Source of the DNA: Bradyrhizobium sp. 138
GTDB taxonomy: Bacteria > Pseudomonadota > Alphaproteobacteria > Rhizobiales > Xanthobacteraceae
NCBI RefSeq assembly: GCF_023074075.1
Contig: NZ_JADPKT010000091.1
Span: forward strand, 124,001 to 188,000
DNA: 64,000 nt
Reading direction: 5' to 3'
Part shown: one piece after another, positions 52,789 through 62,475 of the stretch
Layout of the letters: each line of letters opens with the position of its first letter
How positions within the stretch are numbered: the first letter of the stretch is position 1
Position numbers and translations under genes: made by a program
The notes under the pieces: model-generated
The model's input: only the letters and a program-made list of their open reading frames with translations
The model's database searches: none
What the model was told of the DNA's origin: nothing

Positions 52789-54423
52789 CTACTCCGCCGC
52801 CTGCAGCGCAGGGGGCTGAAAATCGGAACGAATGTCCTTACAAGCAACGCACCGTGCGGTGGAACTGGTGCATGGCTTGGCGAGGTTCAGGCCATGCGCC
52901 GCAATCGCGCTCTCGCCACCGCTGGCCTCATTTTCATTGGAGAGACTTATCGTATTGACGCCGTTCTTGCTCGCGTCTCGAACTGGTTCAGCGGCTTGCG
53001 CATACATCTGCGCAACCGTCCTTGCCTGACGCTTTCGATCGAACTCATCCCATGGCGCGGCTTGGCGGAGCTGATTCCATATCGGATTGTAGAGCGCTTT
53101 CTCGATCTCCTCCATGAGCTTGACAATCCCGATATAGCCCATATAGGCGTGGCAGCGCTCCTGGTTGATATCGAGCCACGGCATCGCCGCCTTTAGTGCG
53201 ACGAATTGCGACTTGCCGCCCGAGAGCATGATGTCGGCTTTTGCGTCCTTTAGCATCTTGTAGATCTCTTGAGGCGACATGTCCTCGATCATGTGGGCGT
53301 GCTGGCCCATTAACTCCTTGATACGTTCCTTGTCCTTCTTGGTCGATTTCTTCACGGACGTGCCGACGATCTCGAGCCCGGCCTCTTGCAAAGCGGACAC
53401 CATCGACCAGGATTTTACGCCACCGGTGATGAGAACAACCCTCTTTGCGGCAAAGCGTGGCTTGAAACGTTCAATCGCAGCCCAGGCTTTGGTCTCTTCG
53501 CGTGCGATCAGGGCTTGCGTGCGTTCCATCAGCTCAGCCGGCGCGCCGCGTTCGATCAGCATGCGCGCGATCTGGCGTAGTGAATCGCTGGAATCCTCAA
53601 TACCGTAGAACGAGCCTTCAAAAAACGGGATGCCGTAGCGCTGCCTCATCTTGCGTGCGACGTTGATCATCGCCTTTGAGCAGACCATCATCGCCGCTTT
53701 GGCTCGGTGCGAATAAGCCACCTCGCGATACTTGCCGTCCCCCGAGATGCACGACAGGATCCGGATTCCGAGCTCATCGAGCAGCGGCTTGACCTGCCAG
53801 AGCTCGCCGGACAGGTTGTATTCGCCGATGATGTTGATGTCATACGCAGTGGTGTAATCGGGCTCTTCGGTACCGATGACGTGCTCCAGCAGTGCTTCGC
53901 CTGCGAGCTTGTTGCCAAGGTTCTTCGACCCCACAAATCCCGGTGCATTGATGGGAATGATCGGTTTGCCAAGTTTGGCGGAGGCTGCCTTGCAGACCGC
54001 ATCGATGTCGTCACCGATCATTGCGGGGACGCATGTCTGGTAGACGAAGATTGCCTGCGGGTCGTATTTCTCCGTGATCTCCTTGACTGCCCTGTACAGC
54101 CGCTTCTCGCCGCCGAATACGATGTCGGTCTCGCTCATGTCCGTGGTGAAGCTTCTGCGCCACAGCTCGGAGCCGGAGGAGGCGGAACCGCGATTGTCCC
54201 AAGAATTGCCCTCACAGGCGATTGGACCATGCACAAGATGGGCGACGTCGGTGAAGGGCTGCAGTGCGACTTTGGCGCCATCGAAGGCACACCCACCGGC
54301 GACGCCGCCCGGCTTCAGCTGCTTGGTGCATCCATTCTTGCGCTCAACGCTCGACTTGCTCGCATTCCTGGCGCAGCCCGGTTCGTTAAAGACGTCCTGT
54401 ATGGTCGTGGAAAGCGAAGTCAT
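52789..54423 (-). CDS. nifE: NifE, FeMo-co scaffold alpha subunit
   Basis: 544 residues from MTSLSTTIQDVFNEPGCARN at 54423, behind GAAAGAGA. NifE is the alpha subunit of NifEN. Landmarks are GGVAGGCAFDGAKVALQPFT, HLVHGPIACEGNSWDNRG, VYQTCVPAMIGDDIDAVCKA and SFYGIEDSSDSLRQIARMLI. The C-terminus extends past the fold with CTSSTARCVACKDIRSDF, an extra CX6CX2C set seen in some rhizobial NifE. The upstream ATG at 54546 overlaps nifK and is rejected. It lies 119 bp after nifK. Confidence 0.97.
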   Translation of the reverse strand: MTSLSTTIQDVFNEPGCARNASKSSVERKNGCTKQLKPGGVAGGCAFDGAKVALQPFTDVAHLVHGPIACEGNSWDNRGSASSGSELWRRSFTTDMSETDIVFGGEKRLYRAVKEITEKYDPQAIFVYQTCVPAMIGDDIDAVCKAASAKLGKPIIPINAPGFVGSKNLGNKLAGEALLEHVIGTEEPDYTTAYDINIIGEYNLSGELWQVKPLLDELGIRILSCISGDGKYREVAYSHRAKAAMMVCSKAMINVARKMRQRYGIPFFEGSFYGIEDSSDSLRQIARMLIERGAPAELMERTQALIAREETKAWAAIERFKPRFAAKRVVLITGGVKSWSMVSALQEAGLEIVGTSVKKSTKKDKERIKELMGQHAHMIEDMSPQEIYKMLKDAKADIMLSGGKSQFVALKAAMPWLDINQERCHAYMGYIGIVKLMEEIEKALYNPIWNQLRQAAPWDEFDRKRQARTVAQMYAQAAEPVRDASKNGVNTISLSNENEASGGESAIAAHGLNLAKPCTSSTARCVACKDIRSDFQPPALQAAE

Positions 54424-54542
54424 GGTGTCTCTTTCGGGGATGTCAAGACATTCGCACAGACCAAGAGGATGGTCCGGCGGATAACCCGGGATCCCCGCCA
54501 CAGCGCCGCTGTTCCTGCGGACGATGAGGCGGGGCGCTCGCC

Positions 54543-56105
54543 TCAACGTATGATGTCGAAGCTGTAGTCTGTCTTGCCAACTGAGCTGGTTTTTCTATCG
54601 ATCTCATCAAAGATCTTGTCGAGAATCTTGACCAGCACATTCATGCTACCCTGATAGCCCCACACTGGATAACGATGGTGATGATGGCGATCGAAGATGG
54701 GAAACCCGATGCGGATTAGCGGCGTTCCAGTATCACGCTCGAGATACTTGCCATAGGTGTTACCGATCAGGAAATCGACTGGTTCTGTGAACAGGAGCGA
54801 ACGCATGTGCCAGAGATCCTTGCCCGGGAAGGCGCGGCAGTTTTTACCGAACGGCGAGCTCGCGAACAGCGCCTGCATCTTCTGCTCCCAGGCCTTACTT
54901 CCGTTGGTCGAGAGCACGTGCGTCGGCTCCGCGCCAAGCTCCAGCAAGAATGCGGCCAGGCCATAGCAGAGGTCGGGATCGCCGTAGATCGCGAACTTCT
55001 TGCCGTGAACATGCGCGCTAGAGTCAGCCATTGCGTCTACCAGACGCCCGCGCTCACGCTCCAGCGCATTGGGAATTGCCTTGTTGGTAATACGCGACAG
55101 CGTCATCAGGAAATCGTCCGTGGCGCTGACACCCAGCGGGTGATTGAAGGCGACGACCTCCTGGTCGTGCCCCTTGATGAAGGGCAACGTCTTCTCCGTA
55201 CAATATTGCTGCATGGAAATGGTTGCCTTCGCATGGACTGCGTTCGCGGCATCCTTTAGCGTCGTGCCGCCATCATACATGCGGAACTCGCCGTCAGTGG
55301 GGGTATCGAACACATCACTGTTATCCGCGAGGATCGTGTAGCCGATCCCCATCAGCTCGAAGATGCGCTTTATCTCACGGATGTTTCCGACAGTGTAGCC
55401 GTCGAAGCCACCGATGAAGTTGATCCAGTTGTTCGCTTTGCGCTGGAGTTTAGGCGCCGTGCCGGCTTTGCCATCCCAGAAATGCTCGAGGATGCCCTTA
55501 AGCGTGTTGTCGTAGCCCGTAACGTGGCTACCGACGAATGCAGGGGTGTGAGCGAATGGTACGTCGTAGTCCGCGGGGACTGAACCTTTTTCCTTTGATG
55601 TTTTGATGAAGGCGTTGAGGTCGTCGCCAATGACTTCCGCCATGCAGGTCGTGGCGACCGCGATCATCTTCGGCTTGTACATGTTGTAGCTGTTAGCGAG
55701 CCCGTCGGTCAGGTTGTTGAGTCCCCCGAACACAGCCGCGTCTTCCGTCATGGACGAGGAGACGCACGAGGTCGGCTCCTTGAAATGCCGTGACAAATGG
55801 CTGCGATAATACGCGACGCAACCCTGGGAGCCGTGGACGAACGGCAGTGTGCGCTCGAATCCGACCGCGGCGAACACCGCACCTAGCGGCTGGCAAGCCT
55901 TCGCCGGATTAACGGTTAGCGCCTCGCGGGCGAAGTTCTTCTCGCGGTATTCGGGCGTCTTGGACCATTCTCTGATACGGTCGACTTCGGCGGGATCGTG
56001 CGGATTCTCAAATAGCGCCTTCTTATTGGCCAGCATCTGCTGGTAGTCGTCTCCCCGGAAAAGCTCAGAGTGGTCGAGTATGTGTTCGGCGTTCTGTGTC
56101 ATCAT
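54543..56105 (-). CDS. nifK: NifK, nitrogenase MoFe protein beta subunit
   Basis: 520 residues. NifK shares the P-cluster with NifD. The P-cluster cysteines lie in NPAKACQPLGAVFAAVGFER, HGSQGCVAYYRSHLSRHFKE and AVATTCMAEVIGDDLNAFIK, with the adjacent serine-rich SCVSSSMTEDAAVFGG. The C-terminal HHHHRYPVWGYQGSMNVLVK is typical. Two consecutive ATGs start the frame; either may be used. It lies 69 bp after nifD in the same operon. The frame is intact. Confidence 0.99.
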   Translation of the reverse strand: MMTQNAEHILDHSELFRGDDYQQMLANKKALFENPHDPAEVDRIREWSKTPEYREKNFAREALTVNPAKACQPLGAVFAAVGFERTLPFVHGSQGCVAYYRSHLSRHFKEPTSCVSSSMTEDAAVFGGLNNLTDGLANSYNMYKPKMIAVATTCMAEVIGDDLNAFIKTSKEKGSVPADYDVPFAHTPAFVGSHVTGYDNTLKGILEHFWDGKAGTAPKLQRKANNWINFIGGFDGYTVGNIREIKRIFELMGIGYTILADNSDVFDTPTDGEFRMYDGGTTLKDAANAVHAKATISMQQYCTEKTLPFIKGHDQEVVAFNHPLGVSATDDFLMTLSRITNKAIPNALERERGRLVDAMADSSAHVHGKKFAIYGDPDLCYGLAAFLLELGAEPTHVLSTNGSKAWEQKMQALFASSPFGKNCRAFPGKDLWHMRSLLFTEPVDFLIGNTYGKYLERDTGTPLIRIGFPIFDRHHHHRYPVWGYQGSMNVLVKILDKIFDEIDRKTSSVGKTDYSFDIIR

Positions 56106-56174
56106 GGCACTCTTCAGATTCTTGTGTTCGTTCTCCTGCCCTTCCCCTCCTCTGTGGAAGAAAGGGCGGCTTTC

Positions 56175-57677
56175 CTATTCCGCCGCCATGAGGCTCGGCC
56201 GCGGAGTGTCCTTCCAAGGTGCGGTGGTCTTCCCCCAGATCGGGGAGTTGATCGCCATGTCCATGTCTCGGGCGAAGATCGCGAAGCCATCATAGCCGTG
56301 GTAAGGACCCGAGTAGTCCCAGGAATGCATTTGGCGGAACGGCACGCCCATTTTCTGGAAGACGTATTTTTCCTTGATACCGGAGCCGACGAGGTCTGGC
56401 CGGATCTTTTCTACGAAGCGCTCGAATTCGTAGCCGGTGACATCGTCGTAGATCAGCGTGCCGTCCTTGACGTAGTGCTGGGCGGTGCGCTGATAGTCGT
56501 CGTTGTGACCGAACTCATAGCCTGTGCCGACAACATCCATGCCCAGGTCCTCATAGGCGCCGATGACGTGGCGAGGACGTAGACCGCCGACGAACAGCAT
56601 TACGGTCTTACCATCGAGCCGCGGCCGGTATTTCGCGGTCACCGCATCGACAAGCGGCTGATATTTCGCAATGACGCGCTCGGCGCCCTGCTTGATCTTA
56701 TCATCGAAGAAGCTTGCAATTTTGCGCAGTGACTCCGCGATTTTGGAAGGTCCGAAGAAGTTGTACTCGCACCAGGGGATCCCGAATTTTTCCTCCATGT
56801 GCCGCGAGATGTAGTTCATCGAGCGATAGCAATGCAATATGTTGAGCTTCGCTTTCGGCGTCGCCTCCAATTCAGCGAGAGATCCATCCCCGGACCACTG
56901 GGCGATGACGCGCAGGCCCATTTCTTCGAGCAGGATCCGTGACGACCAGGCGTCGCCGCCGATGTTGTAGTCCCCGATGATGGCAACGTCATATGGGGTC
57001 GGCTCAAATTTAGAGCTGGCTTCTGGGGCGCTCTTGTCGAAGATCCAATCTCGAACGGCGTCGTTCGCGATGTGATGGCCGAGCGATTGTGACACGCCAC
57101 GAAAACCCTCGCACCGCACGGGCACGATGGTTTTGCCGCCATATTCCTTTGACTTTTCTCTGGAGACCGCCTCGATATCGTCGCCGATCAAACCGATCGG
57201 ACATTCGGACTGAATGGTGATGCCCCTGTTGAGAGGAAATAGCACCTGGAGCTCGTCGATGAGTTTGGTGACCTTCTTATCGCCGCCGAAGACGATATCC
57301 TTTTCCTGGAAATCGGAAGTGAATTGCAGTGTCACGAAGGTGTCGATGCCGGTCGTGCCGACGTAGTAGTTGCGCCGCGAGCCCCATGAGTACTGACCAC
57401 AGCCGACCGGACCGTGGCTAATGTGGATCATGTCCTTTATCGGCCCCCAGACCACGCCCTTGGAGCCCGCGTAGGCGCAGCCACGGATGGTCATCACGCC
57501 CGGAATGGACTTGATATTCGACTTGACGCCACAATCCGACTTCCCCGCCTCGTGAACACTCAGATGCTTGGCGCGCCTTTTGGCGGTCTTCTCTGGGTAG
57601 ACCTTCAACACCTCATCGATTAGCTGCTTGTTGCGCGCCTTGATCTCTGCGACGCTTTCGGTAGTTGCTCGGCTCAT
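56175..57677 (-). CDS. nifD: NifD, nitrogenase MoFe protein alpha subunit
   Basis: 500 residues. NifD holds FeMo-co and half of the P-cluster. P-cluster ligands are in MTIRGCAYAGSKGVVWGPIK, HGPVGCGQYSWGSRRNYYVG and QSECPIGLIGDDIEAVSREK. The FeMo-co Cys is in KLNILHCYRSMNYISRHMEE and the His in FRQMHSWDYSGPYHGYDGFA. First gene of nifDKENX-DUF269-CCE_0567-fdxB. The sigma-54 promoter at 58043 implies an untranslated leader of about 350 bases. The start MSRATTESVAEIKARNKQLI at 57677 has GGAAAGGAA upstream. No lesions are seen. Confidence 0.99.
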   Translation of the reverse strand: MSRATTESVAEIKARNKQLIDEVLKVYPEKTAKRRAKHLSVHEAGKSDCGVKSNIKSIPGVMTIRGCAYAGSKGVVWGPIKDMIHISHGPVGCGQYSWGSRRNYYVGTTGIDTFVTLQFTSDFQEKDIVFGGDKKVTKLIDELQVLFPLNRGITIQSECPIGLIGDDIEAVSREKSKEYGGKTIVPVRCEGFRGVSQSLGHHIANDAVRDWIFDKSAPEASSKFEPTPYDVAIIGDYNIGGDAWSSRILLEEMGLRVIAQWSGDGSLAELEATPKAKLNILHCYRSMNYISRHMEEKFGIPWCEYNFFGPSKIAESLRKIASFFDDKIKQGAERVIAKYQPLVDAVTAKYRPRLDGKTVMLFVGGLRPRHVIGAYEDLGMDVVGTGYEFGHNDDYQRTAQHYVKDGTLIYDDVTGYEFERFVEKIRPDLVGSGIKEKYVFQKMGVPFRQMHSWDYSGPYHGYDGFAIFARDMDMAINSPIWGKTTAPWKDTPRPSLMAAE

Positions 57678-57855
57678 ACAAAATTCCTTTCCATTGTCGT
57701 CTCACATCAAGAAGCGGCGCTTTTCCGGTGGACCGACGGATTTCCTTCCGGCGTTCAGGTGTAAAATGTGCAACCTCCCCGACCGGTCCTACCGGTCGCA
57801 AGTTCGCGGGCTTCTGGATCATGCCGCAGCGGTCGATCAGGATGTTGTAGCTCAT
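57613..57855 (-). CDS. Possible small ORF in the nifD leader
   Basis: 80 codons (MSYNILIDRCGMIQKPANLR...) lie within the expected nifD leader, on the same strand but in a different frame, and overlap nifD by 65 bp. No ribosome-binding site is evident and no family is recognised. It may be chance; if translated it could affect nifD expression. Confidence 0.2.
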   Translation of the reverse strand: MSYNILIDRCGMIQKPANLRPVGPVGEVAHFTPERRKEIRRSTGKAPLLDVRRQWKGILYEPSNYRKRRRDQGAQQAANR

Positions 57856-58042
57856 GTCGGCTGAGCGTTTGCGAGAGCCCTGTGTGACGCTGTTGATTTG
57901 TCGACGGGATCGCGTCCCGGTGATGTTATGCCCGCCCTCCAGCGATTGGTCATATCCGCTTCTTTACTCGCTCGCGTGCCATCGGGGGCCTGTCTCTCTG
58001 CATGTCGATGAAGGGCTAACAACCGCCTCTTGCGCAGGAGTG

Positions 58043-58058
58043 TGCAACGAATGTGCCA
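58043..58058 (-). promoter_or_regulatory. Sigma-54 promoter of nifDKENX
   Basis: On the minus strand TGGCACATTCGTTGCA, a perfect -24/-12 match. Confidence 0.95.
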
Positions 58059-58168
58059 GCGCTGGTTGAATACAAAAACCCATGTCTGTAGAGCTAGATA
58101 GCTGGCAGGATGCGGATTGTTATAAACCTGACTCTGTCTCGCACCGACAGGCGTACCCGCTAACGCCC

Positions 58169-58184
58169 TGTCCGAAACAAAACA
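58169..58184. promoter_or_regulatory. NifA upstream activator site for nifD
   Basis: TGT-CCGAAACAAA-ACA, 111 bp upstream of the -24 box. A near match with a 9-bp spacer (TGTCTCGCACCGACA) lies between it and the promoter, at about 58136. Confidence 0.7.
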
Positions 58185-58277
58185 ATCACTTGCGCTCTCC
58201 GCCAGCGACATGGCTAGAGTCTTCCCGCGCGCCGACGTCACTCCGGTGCGCAGCTTTGCTTGGCGCACCCATTCGAG

Positions 58278-58346
58278 CGATCGCAAACACCATCGGTTCG
58301 AGATGGATTTCAGCGCACGTAGATGCGCCCATGGTGTTTGCGATCG
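58278..58346. repeat. 16-bp perfect inverted repeat
   Basis: CGATCGCAAACACCAT (58278-58293) and ATGGTGTTTGCGATCG (58331-58346), with a 37-bp loop. No T-run follows. It lies about 100 bp beyond the nifD activator site. Confidence 0.9.
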
Positions 58347-59089
58347 ATCCTAAGAAGGTGGTGATTGAGCTGCACCACCTCTTCCGGATGACTAAGTGAA
58401 CTCAGTTGTCAGCAGAACGCTTTGTTTCACTTACGCTCGATCTTTCGCTTCGCTCGTCATTCCAGTTGATCTCGTGGAGACGCGCTCTAATGTGGTGACA
58501 CCCGATCTCCTGGAGAGCATGTGGGGCTGATCGATTCTCAAACCGTGATAGCCTTAAAGGCGCAAGCTCGTGGCCCTTCCAGGGGTCGGCGTTCCACAAT
58601 GGCCCCGTCCTTGTCATTCGGCAGTCCAGTTGCAGCTCGCTTCAGCATCTCAGTTAGACACGCCACGACGCAATTCGGCGCTTCGATCGGGCGCGCGTCG
58701 ACTTTTTTCTATCGCCGCTTGCGGAGCGTGACAAAGTTGAGCCGAAGCCGGCACGCGGCACCGAGTGCAGCGACAACGAGGACGGTCTGCTGATGAGCGC
58801 GAGGCCCTCCTCCCACTAAAGACGGACACCGCTAGAGCGGCTCGATCAGCGCCGGCTGCCCTCAATTTCGCGTTGAGCGTTCATCATCCGTCGATGAAGC
58901 CTCGCATATTCTCCGTTCGGCAAATAGTGCCCGTGGATAGCCCACTTTTGTCTACTTCCCGGCGCGAAATTGATGCTTTCCAGCCTTTGGCCAACGGCAT
59001 GGCCAAAACAAACCTCGCCGGGTCGACGGCGGGGGTCTGAAGCGAGCAATGATGGGTACGAGGTCTACGGAGCGGCCCGGCTGCTCATC
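58347..59089. other. 740-bp region without a supportable gene
   Basis: Only short overlapping frames, none with a domain or good start. No terminator or RNA gene was recognised. Confidence 0.4.
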
Positions 59090-59600
59090 GTCCGTCCGAT
59101 GTTGACGAGGTTGAGATCACGCCGAGGGCGACCCAGCGCTGCAATCCGGCGTCATCCTTGTATCGGCGTCGATCGAGACCGTTTCGCCGCTTGACCACGC
59201 TGATGCGTTCTTCACATTCCGTGCGCCATTTCTGGCCTTCGCGGAACCAGCACTTCTTCTGTTCGCGCTTGCGCTCGGGGATTTTGCTCGGTCGATTGGG
59301 GATGCATACCCGCTTGCCCCCAATGCTCTCGCAGCGGCTTCGTTCCTGGCAGAGTAGAAGCCGGCGTCAGTCACGACCAGCGGCGGCACGCGCCTCAGCT
59401 TGACCTGGTGGGTTGCGATCGTGCCGAGCCACCACGACTGCGGCTCTTCGGGCACCGCGTCGCTAGTGCTTCGTGCACCGCCGCCACGATCTGCTCGTCC
59501 GCCAGAACCTGATCGGCGTGCTGCATCTACTCTTCGCGAAGATCACTCACTCCCTCGGCGATCAGCCCATCACCAAAGCTGAGTTGCGCCCGCCGCATCT
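59090..59600 (-). pseudogene. ISNCY-type transposase, C-terminal remnant
   Basis: One frame reads HQVKLRRVPPLVVTDAGFYS and ARNEAAARAL. Other frames continue with IPNRPSKIPERKREQKKCWF, REGQKWRTECEERISVVKR and RRYKDDAGLQRWVALGVI, the C-terminal landmarks of an ISNCY-type transposase. At least three frameshifts are needed to join them. The N-terminal helix-turn-helix part is missing or unreadable. Confidence 0.65.
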
Positions 59601-59990
59601 CAACCATCTCGCCGCCCGCGCGCCTTCGATGCGGCTCTGGACGTAGCAGCTCATGATTGAGTTGGCAGATGGCCCTCGATCGCCTGCTTCAGCTTCTGAT
59701 AATTGTCGAGCCAGCGACGAACCGACCCGTTCACGACGTACGCTGAACTGCTACGTGCGCGGCCGCCGGCGTATGTTGCGGTGAGCACGAACACCTGGTG
59801 CCCTCCGCCGCGCGCGCATTTAGGACAGCCTCTGGTATATCGGACGGTGCTCTCCAGCTACGAACCGCGCAGCAACTCGGCGGTGGCCGGCAGCTTGCCG
59901 ACGAGCTTGTCGCGCGCTTTAACGGTTCGCTGAATCAATGGCAGCCTAACAAGTCAAGCGCCGATCCGTTCAACCTTGCAGTTTTCCGCC
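59601..59990 (-). pseudogene. DUF6788-like accessory protein remnant
   Basis: Minus-strand pieces read IQRTVKARDKLVGKLPATAE with LLRGS-stop-L, then TVRYTRGCPKCARGGGHQVF, and RRWLDNYQKLKQAIEGHL. This is the layout of DUF6788 proteins (LRGSL..RYVRCG...C..GGGH, then W..NY..L...IE). A stop codon interrupts it near 59870. Its position directly upstream of the transposase relict suggests both came from one element. Confidence 0.5.
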
Positions 59991-60207
59991 GACCGGCCCA
60001 CTCTGAATTCAGACTGCCTCCACCTAATTTGCGCTGGGAAGTAGCCTAGCGCCTTCAAGTGCCTTCGGAGTTTGGGCTCGATCTTTGTTGCCGTGTGCTC
60101 GTCTTTGAGGACGGCACACAGGCCGGAGCGGTATTCATCGTGTGGAGTTAAGAGTCGATAGTGGCTCGTCCGCCCGAGTGCTTGCGGAAATGAGCGTGAG
60201 ACACGAG

Positions 60208-60714
60208 TCACTTCCAAAAAAGAGATTCTGGCCAATCTGTGAACTCCAATTCGAAGCTACGTAGGCCAGTGAGTTTGGTGGTGAATTTAAGGGTCTTCCC
60301 TGAAAGGGCTGCCAATGAGCCAGATGCGAAATTGAATACTGTCGTGCCGGAAGTTGCGACCGCAATGCCTTGCTCGCCTTCCATGCTAGAGAAGCCGGTC
60401 ACCTCGGAGAGTTGCCCAATTGCAACTCCCTCCAGCGCGCGGTGAAATTCCAGGGACGCTAAGTATGTTCCTTTATCAGCAGCCCACTCGCTGACCGACA
60501 CTGCTGTAATCCCCGCGTCACCCAAGAGACCATCCGCGATCCGGCAGCCATATTGGACCGTGAGAATGACCCGCTCGTCCCGAACTCCGACCGGCTCTCT
60601 ATCGGCGGCAGTGATCGTGCACGCGTACCGCCTTGTGTCCGCAACCGCGCCCGTGCTTAGCCCGAGCAACTCGAGAGCGGAACATAATACAAAAGCGATA
60701 ACGGGTCTTCTCAT
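60208..60714 (-). CDS. Exported hypothetical protein, 168 aa
   Basis: A signal peptide occupies residues 1-25 (MRRPVIAFVLCSALELLGLS, cleavage likely after AVA), predicting a periplasmic protein. The mature part contains ADTRRYACTITAADREPVGV, VILTVQYGCRIADGLLGDAG and a beta-rich second half (SGTTVFNFASGSLAALSGKT, LKFTTKLTGLRSFELEFTDW). The two cysteines could form a disulphide. No known family is recognised. The frame and codon use look genuine, and the stop is followed by AT-richer sequence. It has no operon partner. Confidence 0.7.
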   Translation of the reverse strand: MRRPVIAFVLCSALELLGLSTGAVADTRRYACTITAADREPVGVRDERVILTVQYGCRIADGLLGDAGITAVSVSEWAADKGTYLASLEFHRALEGVAIGQLSEVTGFSSMEGEQGIAVATSGTTVFNFASGSLAALSGKTLKFTTKLTGLRSFELEFTDWPESLFWK

Positions 60715-61098
60715 TCGGCTACACCTAGTCTGGAGTATCGTTCGCCTGCTCTGTACAATCTGACGCTACGGCCGATTCAAGCTTCTTCGATCGCTCCGTC
60801 GGATGAAAGCTACTCATGGTGACCGCAATGTCGCAGAAACGGGGCAATCGGTATCCCCCAACGGTGGCCCTGGATGGGCTTCCCGAACGGTTTCATTATC
60901 GGCGCTTACGGTGCGCCGCGGGCCAGCACATCGGTGAACCAAGGCTGAGGGCCGAGGCATTCAGCTCGGCGGCGGCCATGACGGGCGCGACGCCCCGCGG
61001 CGACGGAGCGCTACGTTCCGGATGCAGGCGCATGCGTTTCTATGAGCGAACACCATTTTCCGCGCCAATGACTCGCGGCACAGGTCCCGAATGTTGCT
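60715..61098. other. 380-bp spacer
   Basis: Upstream region of the exported-protein gene. The plus-strand frame 60816-61115 shows no domain. Nothing else was recognised. Confidence 0.4.
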
Positions 61099-61299
61099 TC
61101 ACAGTGTCCATGTAAAAGGAAACGTGGTTGCTAGGAGTCGTTCAAAGGCAGATTGCCGCTCAAGCAGGCGCTCTTCGAGAACCTTACGCTCGAGATCACT
61201 TAGCTCGCTTTGAAGTCTTCTTCGGCAGCGCCAAATGTCATTCCGCACGTATCTGATCTCATTCAAGCGATCGTCAATCGAAGCCATCACGGTAACCAT
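61099..61299 (-). CDS. Small helical hypothetical protein
   Basis: 66 residues from MVTVMASIDDRLNEIRYVRN (61299; ATG at 61287 is an alternative). It is a continuous charged helix: DIWRCRRRLQSELSDLERKV then LEERLLERQSAFERLLATTF. Heptad-like spacing of Leu suggests a coiled coil. There is no signal peptide. The open frame extends upstream to 61383 without a better start. No family is recognised. Confidence 0.45.
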   Translation of the reverse strand: MVTVMASIDDRLNEIRYVRNDIWRCRRRLQSELSDLERKVLEERLLERQSAFERLLATTFPFTWTL

Positions 61300-62475
61300 A
61301 TCTAGCTTGAACCAGCCATGGACACTGCAGACATGATATAACGATCTCCTCCCAGCATGTCCTCTTGTATCGAAGTCTTTCAACGCAAGAGCACGAAGTG
61401 ACCGTTGCTACTGCAGAAGTTCAGCGATTTTTGCCATCAGCGCGCAGGATTTCAAAAGCTGCCACTCGCCCGTGAGTGAGTCGAAATGGTTATCTTATTC
61501 CAACCAACACGCGGCCCGCTCAGGTGTGAGGCCGGCCACATAAGCTGGTGTCGAATGGGAGTATCGGAGTAATCGGACGGTCGTACCCGTCAAACTGTGG
61601 GTAACAGAGCTGGGATCGGCAATTGCCATGCTAGCGATCCCAGGTGGGGTTCAAGACAAGCCATGTTCAGGCTTGGGGTCTCGTCTGTTACAAACGAGTG
61701 GGATTTCGGCGGCGGCGCGCGAAGAGCCGGCGCGGGTATGAGGTCGGAGAGCCTTCAGTCGGCAGGGCGAGGCGAAATCGTGAGCGATAAGCACCGCCGG
61801 TCGCCTCGGCTCAGTGTCTCGCGTAGGCCAGCCTAGATCTTATTACCACCGTCCCACGTGCGGCCGGCAAGTTGGAATAGGATCTCATCACAATACTTTC
61901 TGCGATGATGTCTAGCCGGGACTGGCGCTTGTCGCATCTGTGACACTGTATGTATTCATCAAACCAAGACATCCGACGTTGTTCGGTAGTCAGGACTCGT
62001 TCTGTAAGTTAATCAGCAGCTTGCATGTCAAATGCAGCTGGCATGGGGGTTGCTATTGTCCAGCCGCACCGTGAGCGCTGAGCGCGACCAGCGGTGTAAG
62101 ACGGATAAGATCAACTTCGGTGAAGCGTATTGCCCACCCAATCGCTTAATGGAGAACCGATGCGGCCACCGGACAGATTATCCTTTTTCGGCACGCTTGT
62201 TGTTGTCAGATCGGCCATCATGCCGAAGGTTGAGGCGCTAGTCTGATCTACCAATAGGAAAGTCGTGATCTGAGCTCAAAGCGAACTCGCGAATCAAATA
62301 ACGGCCTGAAGCCTCGTGGGCGAACGCCGGCAGCGAGCACCTCGAAATCGAACATTTGATGCAGCCTCGCTTGAAAGGATCCGGTGCATGCTGCGCCGGC
62401 CTGTTGTGGGAACGGGGTGTGGCATCGCTTTCGACTGTTTCCTTGATTAACAATCAGAACTGATAAGGCGGGTGT
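61300..62475. other. 1.2-kb region without a supportable gene
   Basis: Short frames only on both strands. The last 150 bases are the upstream region of the cytochrome c peroxidase gene and contain TTGATTAACAATCAG at about 62443, which resembles but does not match an FNR/FixK box. Confidence 0.4.

Noticed and set aside
58128..58150. TGTCTCGCACCGACA as a second NifA site for nifD
   Set aside because: The spacer is 9 rather than 10 bp; the perfect site at 58169 is preferred. Kept only as a near match.
62443..62458. FNR/FixK box upstream of the cytochrome c peroxidase
   Set aside because: TTGATTAACAATCAG does not match TTGAT-N4-ATCAA; the second half is off by one base.
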